Below are positions 24,501 through 32,812 of a DNA stretch of 64,000 nt, piece by piece; position 1 is the stretch's first letter, and every line of letters begins with the position of its first letter. Where the stretch lies: positions 1-64,000 of the forward strand of contig NZ_JAXEXL010000015.1 of the NCBI RefSeq assembly GCF_034113385.1, written 5' to 3'. Both the position numbers and the translations under genes were made by a program. The notes under the pieces are model-generated. The model was not told the DNA's origin. It ran no database searches and saw only the letters and a program-made list of their open reading frames with translations. The stretch is from Atopobium sp034113385. GTDB lineage: Bacteria > Actinomycetota > Coriobacteriia > Coriobacteriales > Atopobiaceae.

Positions 24501-26665
24501 TCTATTGGCCGGTACCAAAGAAGGGCCAGGATTGGGGTAAAGCCATCCAGCCCAATGGGGCATTCCAGTTTGATACCTTCCTCAATGGTGGGCTTAAGAG
24601 CAAGCTTCCCGAGGGTTATACCATTTCTTACGCAAAACACGCCACGCCTACATCACAGGCGCTTGATTGGGATGGTTTTAATTGGACAAACGAGAGCGAT
24701 ACTACCGCTTGGAAGCAGGCGGATTGGGATGCTGTCAACTTCGTTCGTGTCTCTTCTCCCGAGAGCCACGCGTTTACTGCTGGCACTCGTGAGGAATTCA
24801 AGTTTAATTTGACGTTACGTGACATTTCTCAGGAAGACCTTGAGAAGAAGCTTGTTGATGTATATACACCAACATATCTGCGTGATCTTAATACAGGCAA
24901 GGGCTATCGTTATGGTCAACCAGTAGCCATAACCCCTACTCCCGGCGTGCTTAAAGGCGTTGCTTGGGTGGATGCGGACTTTGATGGCACGATGGATGAC
25001 AGTGAGAAATCCAAGGTAATTCCTGGCATGAAGCTTGAGCTTTACGATGCCGCTGGCACGTTGGTAGATACCGCTACAACGGGTAAGAATGGTGTTTACG
25101 AGTTTAAGGGTCTTAAGAATTGGTCTTCTAATTCTTCAGGTAAACTTGATGCCTACACTGTTAAGGCATATAACCCAACAGATCCAACATCTTCGGCTGC
25201 AGGTACGTTTGTGCGTTTCTCTCCTTTAAAGGGTGACATGGTCATGGGTGCTTCTGCAGACCAAACCACTGCTTCCATACAGGGAGTAACTGTAGCGGAT
25301 GATAATGCCTTGAGTTTAAATATTGGTTTAACGCAAGTTACTAAGGTTGAGGTCAATAAGGTTTGGGTTGAAGGCAAGAATGCGGACGGCTCTGAAGGCA
25401 CAGCTATTGAGCATGAACCCTTGGCTGTAGAGTTGCTGGCAGATGGCGCAGCTGCTAAAGACATTGATAATGCAGCAGTTCCTGCAGCCAACCTGTCGAG
25501 CACAAGCGCAACTCCTTGGGCCGCTACCTTTACCAACCTACTTGCTCATAACGCTGCCACAAGCGCTGCTGCTCACTACACCGTTAGGGAAACGTCTGTT
25601 CCCGAGGGATACGTTGCATCGTATGCATACACAACAAAGCCTTATGAAGGTGCTCAGAACGGCGCGGGTGCTACCTATACCGTTGCAATCGTTACCAATA
25701 CGCGCATTCATGGCAGCATTGAAGTTTCTAAGGTAGCCAAGGAAGACGGCAACAAACTTCTGCCTAATACAGGGTTTGAGCTAAGAAAAGATGGCGTTGC
25801 AGTACGTAAGGGCGTTACCAACGATAAAGGCATCCTTACCTTTACTGATGTCCCTTACGGCGAGTATGAGGTAGTAGAAACTGCCGCACCCAAAGGATAC
25901 GTACTTGATCAAACACCGTATCCCGTAAAGATTGCTACGCAGGGGCAGGTTGTCTCTTTGACCGTTGGTGATGAGCAAATCAAGGGCTCTGTTGTGGTGG
26001 CTAAGGCCGACGCCGAGGATGAAGCCAAATTGCTCCCCGGTGCTGAGTTCTCGCTCATGAAGGACGATACGGTGGTAGCACAGGGCACCACCGATGATGA
26101 GGGTACGCTAAGCTTTACGGACGTCGCTTTTGGCGACTATACCTTGGTAGAGACCAAGGCACCCGAAGGATATGTTTTGGATGCGACGCCCATGCCTGTT
26201 CAAATTCGCGAGCATGGTGCAGAGGTAAAGATTACGGTCAAGGATCAGAAGATCAAGGGCACGGTCCTCATAACAAAGGTCGATGCACAACATCAGGGCA
26301 AAACGCTTTCTGGTGCTGAGTTTGAGCTTAAGCAGGGCGATAAGGTCGTGGCGCAGGGCAAAACCGGTGCTGATGGCACGTTGGTCTTTACCGATGTCGT
26401 TTACGGTAACTATGAGCTTGTGGAAACTAAGGCGCCAGAGGGCTATGAGCTTGATCAGAAACCAGTTGCCGTTAAGGTTGAGGAAAACGGCACTGTGATT
26501 AAGCTTGAGGTGAAAAACACGCCAAAACCAACTGTGGTAACGCCTCCGATTAGCATTCTTCCTAAGACGGGCGATACAGCTGGCAGTGTTGTTTCCATAC
26601 TGTGCACATCTGCAGTGCTTACTGCTCTTGCTTGGGTGCTTCGTAAAAAGAGAGAACAGATGTAG
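21545..26665 (+). CDS. Large LPXTG cell-wall-anchored surface protein (adhesin-like, SdrD_B/Cna_B/SpaA domains)
   Basis: A 1706-residue secreted protein, covalently anchored to peptidoglycan by sortase. The signal peptide spans about 1-29 (KRFISAVLTALLVWQAAFPAG, AVA cleavage site). A Ser/Thr/Ala-rich stretch (30-95) precedes a large N-terminal region (100-1130) not recognisable by eye. An SdrD_B-like domain (about 1132-1265, VAWVDADFDGTMDDSEK) and a Cna_B-type domain (about 1270-1380, VNKVWVEG) follow, then three SpaA-type repeats of about 86 residues (about 1388-1650), each with GY(V/E)LD near its end. The C terminus has LPKTG (1672-1676), a hydrophobic helix and KKREQM. SpaA repeats usually form Lys-Asn isopeptide bonds. 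ATG 21545 (AGGAA upstream) is chosen because it starts the signal peptide. No sortase gene is in the window. Confidence 0.9.
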   Translation: MITTKRFISAVLTALLVWQAAFPAGIAVAEELPATTAPSLEQPTGGGNSSPAASPSGEATSSAQEAASGTQEVASTARSSAAPTAESRAAAPARQAVIEASLVSEDDKTTYGTLTDPKASMSFAKGQKFNLRIHAVFPSASNKSIEVALPYGMQWNTDFKFDKTAGWVGELQKDGIITPDKQTDASKKPVTVYGWNSAGTLTLSFQDTTQEVTFNLPMGLAFSRDTGLANISDAITVTQQYTKAGEAPTTAKLGTDIAVTKRPGLSVIGFHEDYFTMLNKNGNIEVGLDSPIGTGHDVAWRATLEGNDEARMLEDYFYAMLVPEKAVYLGRYSASGGKGVEEKDLKILNPGEKFTLSTGTEYTVPAGKKLYVWQRTKNQTIPIAGQNVSFNPMWRFPKEDFPVGSIAEISQLDVGVKYYNPTSSSSYMSYDASKLKTMRYEIVAPQEDVYVNTTMYGKGKDWPLWEGYIADSEVYLGAPGFEHTQERGLGYFTVGNRGTANSRNKTISIDYDVNNTKIAGITAQALPLISRQKADGTQPTHVSDFKVTLWNSKTGELSNYNLDASKVKQRFRVEDVLGKHVEGMYLKHIEYKIDTIPAKTEFTTWYNNSQDGSENGSETAVFIFFGNVLTNDVRIKGQWGNDSSLFKTRIRIENTGAEEPNWHHRNQDKWDFNDGKGEVLLKYPGRSADHVTIGDTFTAFTGKSFIQGHGPVWGWHSGNPLNFIVGDQLRDSRFDYFTPVWDSAKQGAETYKAIYYISPLGDDLSFQMRYRSVYAKDVWKQQGASSDNTSLKQPDVSVVPTSDALKQVYPQAKVYKLDFSKLTSDQDIYDTRTFGPSVYWRESAQAVPYAVNSAYWAYTGNPILCVSFNSDPEKDVPGTYEELMWVEYDTDTKEELAYGEGMTKDVWDLNGDGSTEDMIGKPVGKWVIKAPTDLVVKSAAKMATQPDSLYITYDGLAKTLIGANSTVDYRLIANNPTQMDAKGVTIYWPVPKKGQDWGKAIQPNGAFQFDTFLNGGLKSKLPEGYTISYAKHATPTSQALDWDGFNWTNESDTTAWKQADWDAVNFVRVSSPESHAFTAGTREEFKFNLTLRDISQEDLEKKLVDVYTPTYLRDLNTGKGYRYGQPVAITPTPGVLKGVAWVDADFDGTMDDSEKSKVIPGMKLELYDAAGTLVDTATTGKNGVYEFKGLKNWSSNSSGKLDAYTVKAYNPTDPTSSAAGTFVRFSPLKGDMVMGASADQTTASIQGVTVADDNALSLNIGLTQVTKVEVNKVWVEGKNADGSEGTAIEHEPLAVELLADGAAAKDIDNAAVPAANLSSTSATPWAATFTNLLAHNAATSAAAHYTVRETSVPEGYVASYAYTTKPYEGAQNGAGATYTVAIVTNTRIHGSIEVSKVAKEDGNKLLPNTGFELRKDGVAVRKGVTNDKGILTFTDVPYGEYEVVETAAPKGYVLDQTPYPVKIATQGQVVSLTVGDEQIKGSVVVAKADAEDEAKLLPGAEFSLMKDDTVVAQGTTDDEGTLSFTDVAFGDYTLVETKAPEGYVLDATPMPVQIREHGAEVKITVKDQKIKGTVLITKVDAQHQGKTLSGAEFELKQGDKVVAQGKTGADGTLVFTDVVYGNYELVETKAPEGYELDQKPVAVKVEENGTVIKLEVKNTPKPTVVTPPISILPKTGDTAGSVVSILCTSAVLTALAWVLRKKREQM
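25720..26515 (+). repeat. Three tandem SpaA-type coding repeats
   Basis: About 260-base units encode domains that begin GSIEVSK, GSVVVAK and GTVLITK and contain FTDVxxGxYxxVET(A/K)AP(K/E)GY. Protein similarity is high while DNA has drifted, so they look like old duplications rather than a recently expanded repeat. Confidence 0.8.
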
Positions 26666-26719
26666 TGATTGCTTGGTAGAGTAAGCCCGCTTAATCTCTG
26701 TGATTTACTAGGTTGTGAT

Positions 26720-26753
26720 AAGCCGCTGGATTAACTCCAGCGGCTTGTTTTTT
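26720..26753 (+). terminator. Rho-independent terminator of the surface-protein gene
   Basis: AAGCCGCTGGA (26720-26730) pairs perfectly with TCCAGCGGCTT (26736-26746) and is followed by GTTTTTT. It lies 55 bases after the stop, before the convergent HAD gene. Confidence 0.92.
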
Positions 26754-26801
26754 ACCGTTACGCTTTTATCCCGTGGGGGGTGGAAGCTTATTTTTTTGTC
26801 C

Positions 26802-27791
26802 TTACCTACCGTGAGCAGCAAGCAGCGTTTGCATGGCTTCGCACCAGCCATCGGTGGATGGATACCGCGATACGTAAGCATTTGGATGCTTGGCAAGTTC
26901 AACGGCGGCATCATTGTGTTCAAAGCCATTTTTCATAAAGAGGAATGTGCCAACATAGTCTGCCATTTCGCAGTCTGCAGGCGAATCACCTGCTGCAAGC
27001 ATCTGGTCCTTCTCGATATGCATGAGTTTGGCAAATTGCGCAATGCCCGAGCCTTTGGTAAGGCCGCGAGGCATGATGTGGTAGGTGTGGATGCCCTGGG
27101 GGTGTATCATGTCTACGTTTTGTAGTGTAGTGGTGCCGTTCATGCGTTTGACCAGCCCATTGTCGGCAAGATAGAGAGGAAGTGGACAGGTATCAAGCAA
27201 TGCTTGGACCGTAGCCGCCTCCACGCTTCCGCGCAAAGCAACACTGACTTCGCGGTATTCAAAGCCCACGTAGTTGTCGTGGTAGGTTTCGAGCTGGCCG
27301 GGATAGCGAGCAATAAGTTCATCTACAATGCCCGTCTCACAAATAAAATCATGCGGCGTCTTGAGGGACTCATGGTTGTAGGGCATGTCTCCGGTAAAGT
27401 AAGCCCATTCAGGTTGGCTGCCGCTTTTGGTGCAGATAAGACCACCCATCTCGGCAATCCAGGCATTAAAACTTAGCAGCCGTGCATCCTCAAAGGTCAT
27501 GGCACGATTGCGACCAGAAACGGGAACCACTTCAATATCAGCATTGCGCAGGTCAATCAGGGTTTGAATGAGCTGTGCGCTGGGAAGCTTGGAGCTGTTT
27601 TGTACAGCCGAGGCACCCGTAAGCATAGTGCCGTCGAGGTCTGTCATAACGTAGCGAATCTTAGCCAACCGAGCCTTGTCCTGTGCGCTCAAAGGCAGGG
27701 TGGGGAAAGTCGCTGCGGACGCTGCGGACGTCGCGTCCGCAGCGGCAGCCATGGGCGCCGCGTGCACCGCGGGAATCAATGGAGCGCTCAA
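26802..27791 (-). CDS. HAD-superfamily hydrolase, Cof-like sugar phosphatase
   Basis: HAD-type phosphatase, 329 aa, of the Cof/YbiV subgroup with a C2 cap. Motif I is MTDLDGTML (about residues 49-57), motif II lies in VVPVSGRN, and motifs III/IV in KGSGIAQFAKL and AAGDSPADCEMADYVG. TTG at 27791 directly follows the murE stop and has GGAGG five bases upstream, so the gene is translationally coupled to murE. Residues 8-35 are Ala-rich (AAPMAAAADATSAASAA) and precede the catalytic core without equivalent in the family. That stretch is encoded by G+C-rich DNA containing a 10-bp inverted repeat (27721-27730 with 27734-27743). The substrate is unknown. Confidence 0.87.
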   Translation of the reverse strand: MSAPLIPAVHAAPMAAAADATSAASAATFPTLPLSAQDKARLAKIRYVMTDLDGTMLTGASAVQNSSKLPSAQLIQTLIDLRNADIEVVPVSGRNRAMTFEDARLLSFNAWIAEMGGLICTKSGSQPEWAYFTGDMPYNHESLKTPHDFICETGIVDELIARYPGQLETYHDNYVGFEYREVSVALRGSVEAATVQALLDTCPLPLYLADNGLVKRMNGTTTLQNVDMIHPQGIHTYHIMPRGLTKGSGIAQFAKLMHIEKDQMLAAGDSPADCEMADYVGTFLFMKNGFEHNDAAVELAKHPNAYVSRYPSTDGWCEAMQTLLAAHGR

Positions 27792-29405
27792 TTAAACCTC
27801 CGGATGCAAGCCGCCATAGTGTAGGCCACCATATTGCAGTCCGTCATACGCGGCCATGGCCTGCGCAAACACATCACCGTCGGGGGTCATGGGAACAAAC
27901 TCATTGCCCAGGTGCATCTCTACTTCATCGCCCTTGGCAAGCAGGCAGACAATGCTGTCTTGCTCAAAGGACTGCGCCACTTCAACAGCGCGACAAATGG
28001 CCGCCGTGCGATCGGTAATAACTTCGTAGGCAGCGCCAGCCGGTGTATGAGCCGCCATTTCTGCACAGATTTTCTCGGTAGGTTCATTCCAAGGGTCTTC
28101 GGAGGTGTAAATCATAAGGTCGCACCATTTGGCGGCTTCCTTTGGTAACTCCTGACGACGCTCATAGGCCTTACCACCAGCACAGCCAAAGACGGCAATA
28201 ATTTTGCGGCCAGCAAACTCTTTCTTAACGGACGAGAAAAACTTCTGGAATGAGAGGCGGTTGTGAGCGTAGTCAACCAAACCCACAACATGGCTGGTAG
28301 AAGCGGGAGAAATCTCCATGCGGCCGGGCACATGACAGTTGGCTAAGCCATCGCAAATCTCTTGTTTGTTGTAGCCCATTTGCTGTGCCATACCAATGGC
28401 GCATAAGGCGTTGTCTACGTTAAACAGACCTGCCATGCTAAGCAGCACCGTGTCGGTCCATTGGGGGGTGTGGCACACAAACCTCAATGAGCCAAAGCCA
28501 GGTTCTATCTTTTCTGCCCACAGGTTAGGCACTATGGTGCGCGTGGTTCCATCAGATGTTTGATACGTATGCGCAGCGCAACCAGCGGCGCTATAGGTGG
28601 TTTGTGTCTTTACACTGGATGCGGCTGCAAGCACTCGATCAAGCTGGTCTGTTTCTAGATTAATAACAGCCTTGTTGGTAAGCGAGAAAAGCTTGAGCTT
28701 GCTAAGAAAATAGTCCTCAAAGTTGACATGCTCATTAGGAGAGATGTGATCACGGCCAATATTAAGCCAACCAGCTACGCCTATATGCAAGCCGAGCACA
28801 CGGTCGTACTTAAGGGCCTGGCTAGAAACTTCCATAATCATGGGACTATGGTCAGAGGCTTGAGCATGGGCAAGATGACGCCATAAATCAGGAGCTTCGG
28901 GGGTTGTATTGTGGCTTTCTTCACGCTCAATACCATCGTAGGTTTCAATAGAGCCTATAACAGAGGCGTGTGCGTAAGCAGTGCCCTTATCGCAAATGCT
29001 GCGTAGCATATACGCCACAGTGGATTTGCCTTTGGTGCCCGTAATGCCCGCAATGGTGATGTTTTGGTCGGGGAATCCCCATGCTGCAGCAGAGAGATAT
29101 GCCATGGCACGGCGTATGTCACTTACCACCAAAGCGGGGGTGTGGGGGGCAAGCGCTGCAAGCTCAGGGTACTTCTCGGCAGTACATGCGTAGGCAACGG
29201 CACCAGCAGTAAGGGCCGCTTGCAAAAACTGTTGTTTAAAAGCAGCGCCTTTGCAAATAAATAGATTGCCTTTGCGGACGGCGCGGGAGTCGCACGCAGT
29301 ACCAAAAATGGGCAGTGGTGTGGTGGGGGAGCTTGGCGTGGCTTGTACGAGCAGCTTGTGCTGCGCAAGGAGGTTGGCCAGCTCTGTAAACGTTGTTGTA
29401 TTCAT
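27792..29405 (-). CDS. murE: UDP-N-acetylmuramyl-tripeptide synthetase (MurE)
   Basis: Cytoplasmic Mur ligase that adds the diamino acid to UDP-MurNAc-L-Ala-D-Glu. The 537-residue protein has an N-terminal UDP-binding domain (FGTACDSRAVRKGNLFIC), the ATP loop AGITGTKGKSTVAYML, HNTTPEAPDLWRHL, MEVSSQALKYDRV and the C-terminal domain with VDYAHN and FGCAGGKAYERRQELPKEAA. At the place where DAP-adding enzymes have DNPR, the sequence reads SEDPWNEPTEKI, so the arginine is missing. This points to lysine or ornithine rather than diaminopimelate (inference). Start ATG 29405. The HAD gene follows without a gap. Confidence 0.93.
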   Translation of the reverse strand: MNTTTFTELANLLAQHKLLVQATPSSPTTPLPIFGTACDSRAVRKGNLFICKGAAFKQQFLQAALTAGAVAYACTAEKYPELAALAPHTPALVVSDIRRAMAYLSAAAWGFPDQNITIAGITGTKGKSTVAYMLRSICDKGTAYAHASVIGSIETYDGIEREESHNTTPEAPDLWRHLAHAQASDHSPMIMEVSSQALKYDRVLGLHIGVAGWLNIGRDHISPNEHVNFEDYFLSKLKLFSLTNKAVINLETDQLDRVLAAASSVKTQTTYSAAGCAAHTYQTSDGTTRTIVPNLWAEKIEPGFGSLRFVCHTPQWTDTVLLSMAGLFNVDNALCAIGMAQQMGYNKQEICDGLANCHVPGRMEISPASTSHVVGLVDYAHNRLSFQKFFSSVKKEFAGRKIIAVFGCAGGKAYERRQELPKEAAKWCDLMIYTSEDPWNEPTEKICAEMAAHTPAGAAYEVITDRTAAICRAVEVAQSFEQDSIVCLLAKGDEVEMHLGNEFVPMTPDGDVFAQAMAAYDGLQYGGLHYGGLHPEV

Positions 29406-29499
29406 AGCTGTAAGTATACGAATTGTTTGCCTGGGCTGGATGAGCGCATGAAGAGTTTAACGGGACTTCAACAAAATTGTGGAGGAATGTAAAATCATT

Positions 29500-29529
29500 T
29501 TGCATACGGGTTAGAGTTTATGGTAAGAT
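29500..29529 (+). promoter_or_regulatory. Promoter of tRNA-Val
   Basis: TTGCAT (29500-29505) and TAAGAT (29524-29529) are separated by 18 bases, close to sigma-70-type consensus. The expected start falls about 7 bases before the mature tRNA 5' end. Confidence 0.55.
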
Positions 29530-29542
29530 TCTCTCCGCATTC

Positions 29543-29618
29543 GGGCGATTGGCGCAGCGGCTAGCGCAGGTGCCTTACACGCACAAGGTCGGGGGTTCAA
29601 ATCCCTCATCGCCCACCA
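29543..29618 (+). tRNA. tRNA-Val (anticodon TAC)
   Basis: 76 nucleotides with CCA encoded. The acceptor GGGCGAT pairs with ATCGCCC, the D stem GCGC/GCGC closes, the anticodon loop CTTACAC contains TAC, and the T arm is GGGGG-TTCAAAT-CCCTC. The top pair of the anticodon stem is a mismatch (G-A). Confidence 0.93.
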
Positions 29619-29678
29619 TGTATATCTTCGAGCCCGGTAGCTATGCTATTGGGCTCGTTTGCTATTGGGGGTGCTGGT

Positions 29679-30572
29679 ATGTTACAGCCTAGTTTGCCCA
29701 TTGGTGTGTTTGATTCAGGCCTTGGCGGCTTGACGGTTGCTCGTGCTTTGTCGGATCATTTGCCTAACGAGTCTATTTGGTATGTGGGAGACACCAAGCG
29801 CTGTCCTTATGGTCCGCGTAAGCAAGTAGAGGTTCGCAGCTTTGCTCGGCAAGTAGGCAAATGGCTTGCTAAGCATGATATTAAGCTCATGGTTATTGCC
29901 TGTAACACTGCTACGGCAGCGGCATTTTATACCTTGCAAAAAGAGCTTCCCGTTCCCGTTATTGGTGTGATTGAGCCTGGTGCACGTGCAGCTTGTATGG
30001 CTTCTCGCTCACGCAAAATTGGTGTGTTGGCTACGCAAGGCACGGTTGCGTCCAACTCATACGCGCAGGCACTGCATTTTTTGGATGCCAGCGTAGAGGT
30101 CACCCAGTGTGCGGCTCCGCGGTTTGTCCAGACCGTAGAGGAAGAACTTGCTCACGGTGGACATATGCATCAAGACTGGAAGCACAACCCAGAGATTTTT
30201 GATACGCCTGAGGTCTACGCTATGGTACGTGAGGATTGCGCGCCCCTACTCAATAAAGGTATTGATACCGTTGTATTAGGGTGTACGCATTTTCCGCTGT
30301 TGTCGGCCCAGATTAAGGCGGTGCTGGGGGATGACGTGTGCATTGTAGACCCTGCAGAAGAAACCGCACGTGAGGTAAAGGAAACCCTTAAGCGTCGCGG
30401 TATCTTGGCAGCTTCTTCAGATGCAGTTCGTGGGGTGCATGCAGAGCCAACATATCGTTTTGCTACCACATCGGATGACATCACGTCTTTTGCGGTGGCT
30501 GGCAAGTTTGTTTTTGGCCACGATTTAGATTCCATTGAACATATTGAGCTTTCCGAGCTCGAAACCTTATAG
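29679..30572 (+). CDS. murI: Glutamate racemase
   Basis: Makes D-glutamate for peptidoglycan. The 297-residue protein starts at ATG 29679 (GGGGGTG upstream) rather than the in-frame ATG 29643. Motifs are IGVFDSGLGGLTVARAL at the N terminus, the first catalytic cysteine in VIACNTATAAAF (about residue 78) and the second in VVLGCTHFPLL (about 200). It heads a tight murI-rph-rdgB cluster, with rph 9 bases away; this order is widespread in Gram-positive bacteria. The murE gene lies 250 bases away on the opposite strand. Confidence 0.95.
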   Translation: MLQPSLPIGVFDSGLGGLTVARALSDHLPNESIWYVGDTKRCPYGPRKQVEVRSFARQVGKWLAKHDIKLMVIACNTATAAAFYTLQKELPVPVIGVIEPGARAACMASRSRKIGVLATQGTVASNSYAQALHFLDASVEVTQCAAPRFVQTVEEELAHGGHMHQDWKHNPEIFDTPEVYAMVREDCAPLLNKGIDTVVLGCTHFPLLSAQIKAVLGDDVCIVDPAEETAREVKETLKRRGILAASSDAVRGVHAEPTYRFATTSDDITSFAVAGKFVFGHDLDSIEHIELSELETL

Positions 30573-30581
30573 GAGGACGTT

Positions 30582-31358
30582 TTGGCAGATGTTCCTGCGG
30601 CTAAGAACAGCGCTCATGACAAGGTAACCACAAGGGCGCTTGAACGCTCTTTTGGACGTGCGGCACATCAAATGCGCCCTGTTACCCTTACGCGTGACGT
30701 TATGAAACATGCTTTGGGTTCCTGCATGGTTGAGTTTGGCGATACGCGCGTGCTATGCAGCGCCACCATTGAGGAGTCGGTTCCCAAATGGCGCCTGTCT
30801 TCTCGAGCTGGATGGGTAACGGCTGAATACGCTATGTTGCCTGCCTCCACTAATAGGCGTACTGCTCGCGAGTATAAGGGCCGTAAAGGTCGCTCTATGG
30901 AAATAGAGCGTCTTATTGGGCGTAGCTTACGCACCGTGGTAGACCTGCGAGCTATGGGAGAGATTACGGTCACGGTTGACTGTGATGTTATTCAGGCAGA
31001 TGGTGGTACTCGGACTGCTTCTATCACAGGCGCTTGGGTTGCCTTGCACGATGCGCTTATGGCGTGGGTCGAGAAAGGCGCTCTAGCCCGCTTACCTCTT
31101 ACAAGTCAGGTAGCTGCAATCTCTATGGGCAAGGTTAATGGCCAGCTTTTGTTGGACCTTGACTATGCTGAGGACTCCCACGCTCAGGTAGATATGAATC
31201 TTGTTGGTACCAGCACGGGCGGCATTATTGAACTCCAAGGTACGGGAGAGCAGATGTCGTTTAATCGTGAGGAGCTTAACAAGCTCTTGGATATGGGGCA
31301 GAACGGCATTGCTCAGCTGCTGGAACTGCAAAATAGCGTGACTAACTTTAAGGAGTAA
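30582..31358 (+). CDS. rph: Ribonuclease PH
   Basis: Phosphorolytic 3'-5' exoribonuclease that trims tRNA 3' ends. TTG 30582 is preceded by AGGAGG. The 258-residue protein has a 25-residue N-terminal extension, then MRPVTLTRDVMKHALGSCMVEFGDTRVLC, in which the FGDTRVLC block is the family signature. Others are RxxREYKGRKGRSMEIERLIGRSLR in pieces, TVTVDCDVIQADGGTRTASITGA and DLDYAEDSHAQVDMNLV with its metal-ligand aspartates. Within the murI-rph-rdgB operon. Confidence 0.96.
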   Translation: MADVPAAKNSAHDKVTTRALERSFGRAAHQMRPVTLTRDVMKHALGSCMVEFGDTRVLCSATIEESVPKWRLSSRAGWVTAEYAMLPASTNRRTAREYKGRKGRSMEIERLIGRSLRTVVDLRAMGEITVTVDCDVIQADGGTRTASITGAWVALHDALMAWVEKGALARLPLTSQVAAISMGKVNGQLLLDLDYAEDSHAQVDMNLVGTSTGGIIELQGTGEQMSFNREELNKLLDMGQNGIAQLLELQNSVTNFKE

Positions 31359-31367
31359 GGAACTGGT

Positions 31368-31988
31368 ATGGCAGTAGATGGCTCAACACTCGATCCCAAT
31401 AAAACTGTTGTGGTAGCAACGGGCAATGCGCATAAAGTGGTGGAAATCGAGGCTATTTTACGTGAAGTTTTGCCTGATGTGCGCTTTATTGCCTTGGGTG
31501 AGCTTGGCGAGTTTCCCGATCCAGTAGAGGATGGAGACAGTTTTGTGGCTAACGCACTTATTAAGGCTCGTGCCGCTTTTGAGCAAACGGGTTTTATGGC
31601 CATTGCAGATGACTCCGGTTTGGTAGTAGATGCCCTGGATGGTGCACCAGGCATCTATAGTGCTCGCTATGCAGGTGAGCATGGTAATGATGAAGCAAAC
31701 AATAATAAGCTGCTGAGTGAGCTTACATTTGTAGATGACGATAAACGCAACGCTCATTTCCATTCCAGCGTAGTGTTTATAAAGAAAGACGGCACGGTTG
31801 TAGTAGGCGAAGGCATTTGCCCTGGCAAGATTGGATACGCGCCTCAGGGTACTAACGGCTTTGGCTATGACCCCTTGTTTTTGCCAGATGCTGTGGAGGG
31901 GCTGACCATGGCACAGCTCACGCCCGAGCAAAAGAACAGCATTTCTCATCGTTTTTACGCACTGAAGGATCTGGCTTCTCAACTTTAG
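31368..31988 (+). CDS. rdgB: XTP/dITP pyrophosphatase (RdgB/HAM1 family)
   Basis: Removes non-canonical purine nucleotides (ITP, dITP, XTP) from the pool. The 206-residue protein shows VVVATGNAHKVVEIEAIL, the catalytic IADDSGLVVDALDGAPGIYSARYAG block (DDSGL) and GKIGYAPQGTNGFGYDPLF, all characteristic of HAM1. ATG 31368 follows AAGGAACTGGT, 9 bases after the rph stop, and ends the murI-rph-rdgB operon. Confidence 0.95.
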   Translation: MAVDGSTLDPNKTVVVATGNAHKVVEIEAILREVLPDVRFIALGELGEFPDPVEDGDSFVANALIKARAAFEQTGFMAIADDSGLVVDALDGAPGIYSARYAGEHGNDEANNNKLLSELTFVDDDKRNAHFHSSVVFIKKDGTVVVGEGICPGKIGYAPQGTNGFGYDPLFLPDAVEGLTMAQLTPEQKNSISHRFYALKDLASQL

Positions 31989-32050
31989 GTGTTGTATGTA
32001 CGCGCGTTATGTCATGATGTGAGCATATGGTTTTTGAAAAGGAGTGTGCA

Positions 32051-32782
32051 ATGAAGATTATTCCTGCTAAGGACTACCAGGATTTGAGCCGTAAGGCAGC
32101 CAATATTATTTCCGCTCAGGTAATCCTTAAACCTGAGTCAGTTATCGGTCTTGCTACGGGGACTACGCCAATTGGCGCCTATAGCCAGCTCATTGAATGG
32201 TACAAAAAGGGTGATGTAGATTTTTCCCAGATGCGTACCTATAACTTGGATGAGTATCGCGGTCTTGAGCATGATGATCCTCAGAGCTATCACTACTTTA
32301 TGAATGATAAGTTCTTCAATCACATCAATATTGATCCCAACAACGTTCATGTTCCCGATGGTGCTAACCCCAACATCGAAGAGGCATGCACTACCTACGA
32401 TGATATGATTGAAGAGGCAGGTTTTTGCGACTTGCAACTGTTGGGCATTGGCAACAATGGACACATTGGCTTTAATGAGCCTGATACAGCCTTTTCTAAG
32501 GGCACGCATTGTGTAGATCTTACCGAGTCCACTATTCAGGCTAACGCTCGTCTGTTTGAGAAGGCTGAGGATGTACCTCGCCAGGCATACACGATGGGTG
32601 TTCAAACCATTATGATGGCTCGCTCTATTTTGGTTGTTGCCAGTGGCGCTGCTAAGGCAGATGCTGTGTATGACATGTGTTTTGGCCCAGTTACACCCCA
32701 AGTGCCTGCTTCCATTTTGCAACTCCATACCAACTGTGTTGTTGTTGCAGATGGGGAAGCTTTGGCACGTTGCTCTTACTAA
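32051..32782 (+). CDS. nagB: Glucosamine-6-phosphate deaminase
   Basis: Converts glucosamine-6-phosphate to fructose-6-phosphate and ammonia. The 243-residue protein starts at ATG 32051 (AAAAGGAGTG upstream). Motifs are GLATGTTPIGAYSQL (phosphate binding), YNLDEYRGL and LLGIGNNGHIGFNEP with the catalytic Asp/His region. No nagA is adjacent. It would feed amino sugars into glycolysis alongside the putative galactosamine operon 7 kb downstream; co-regulation is not evident, since I see no dre-like site before this gene. Confidence 0.95.
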   Translation: MKIIPAKDYQDLSRKAANIISAQVILKPESVIGLATGTTPIGAYSQLIEWYKKGDVDFSQMRTYNLDEYRGLEHDDPQSYHYFMNDKFFNHINIDPNNVHVPDGANPNIEEACTTYDDMIEEAGFCDLQLLGIGNNGHIGFNEPDTAFSKGTHCVDLTESTIQANARLFEKAEDVPRQAYTMGVQTIMMARSILVVASGAAKADAVYDMCFGPVTPQVPASILQLHTNCVVVADGEALARCSY

Positions 32783-32812
32783 AGCTTGCGCAAAGAAGCA
32801 GAGGAAGCAGCC

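Noticed and set aside
27721..27743. Inverted repeat as a terminator between HAD and murE
   Set aside because: It lies inside the HAD coding region, and no T-run follows on either strand.
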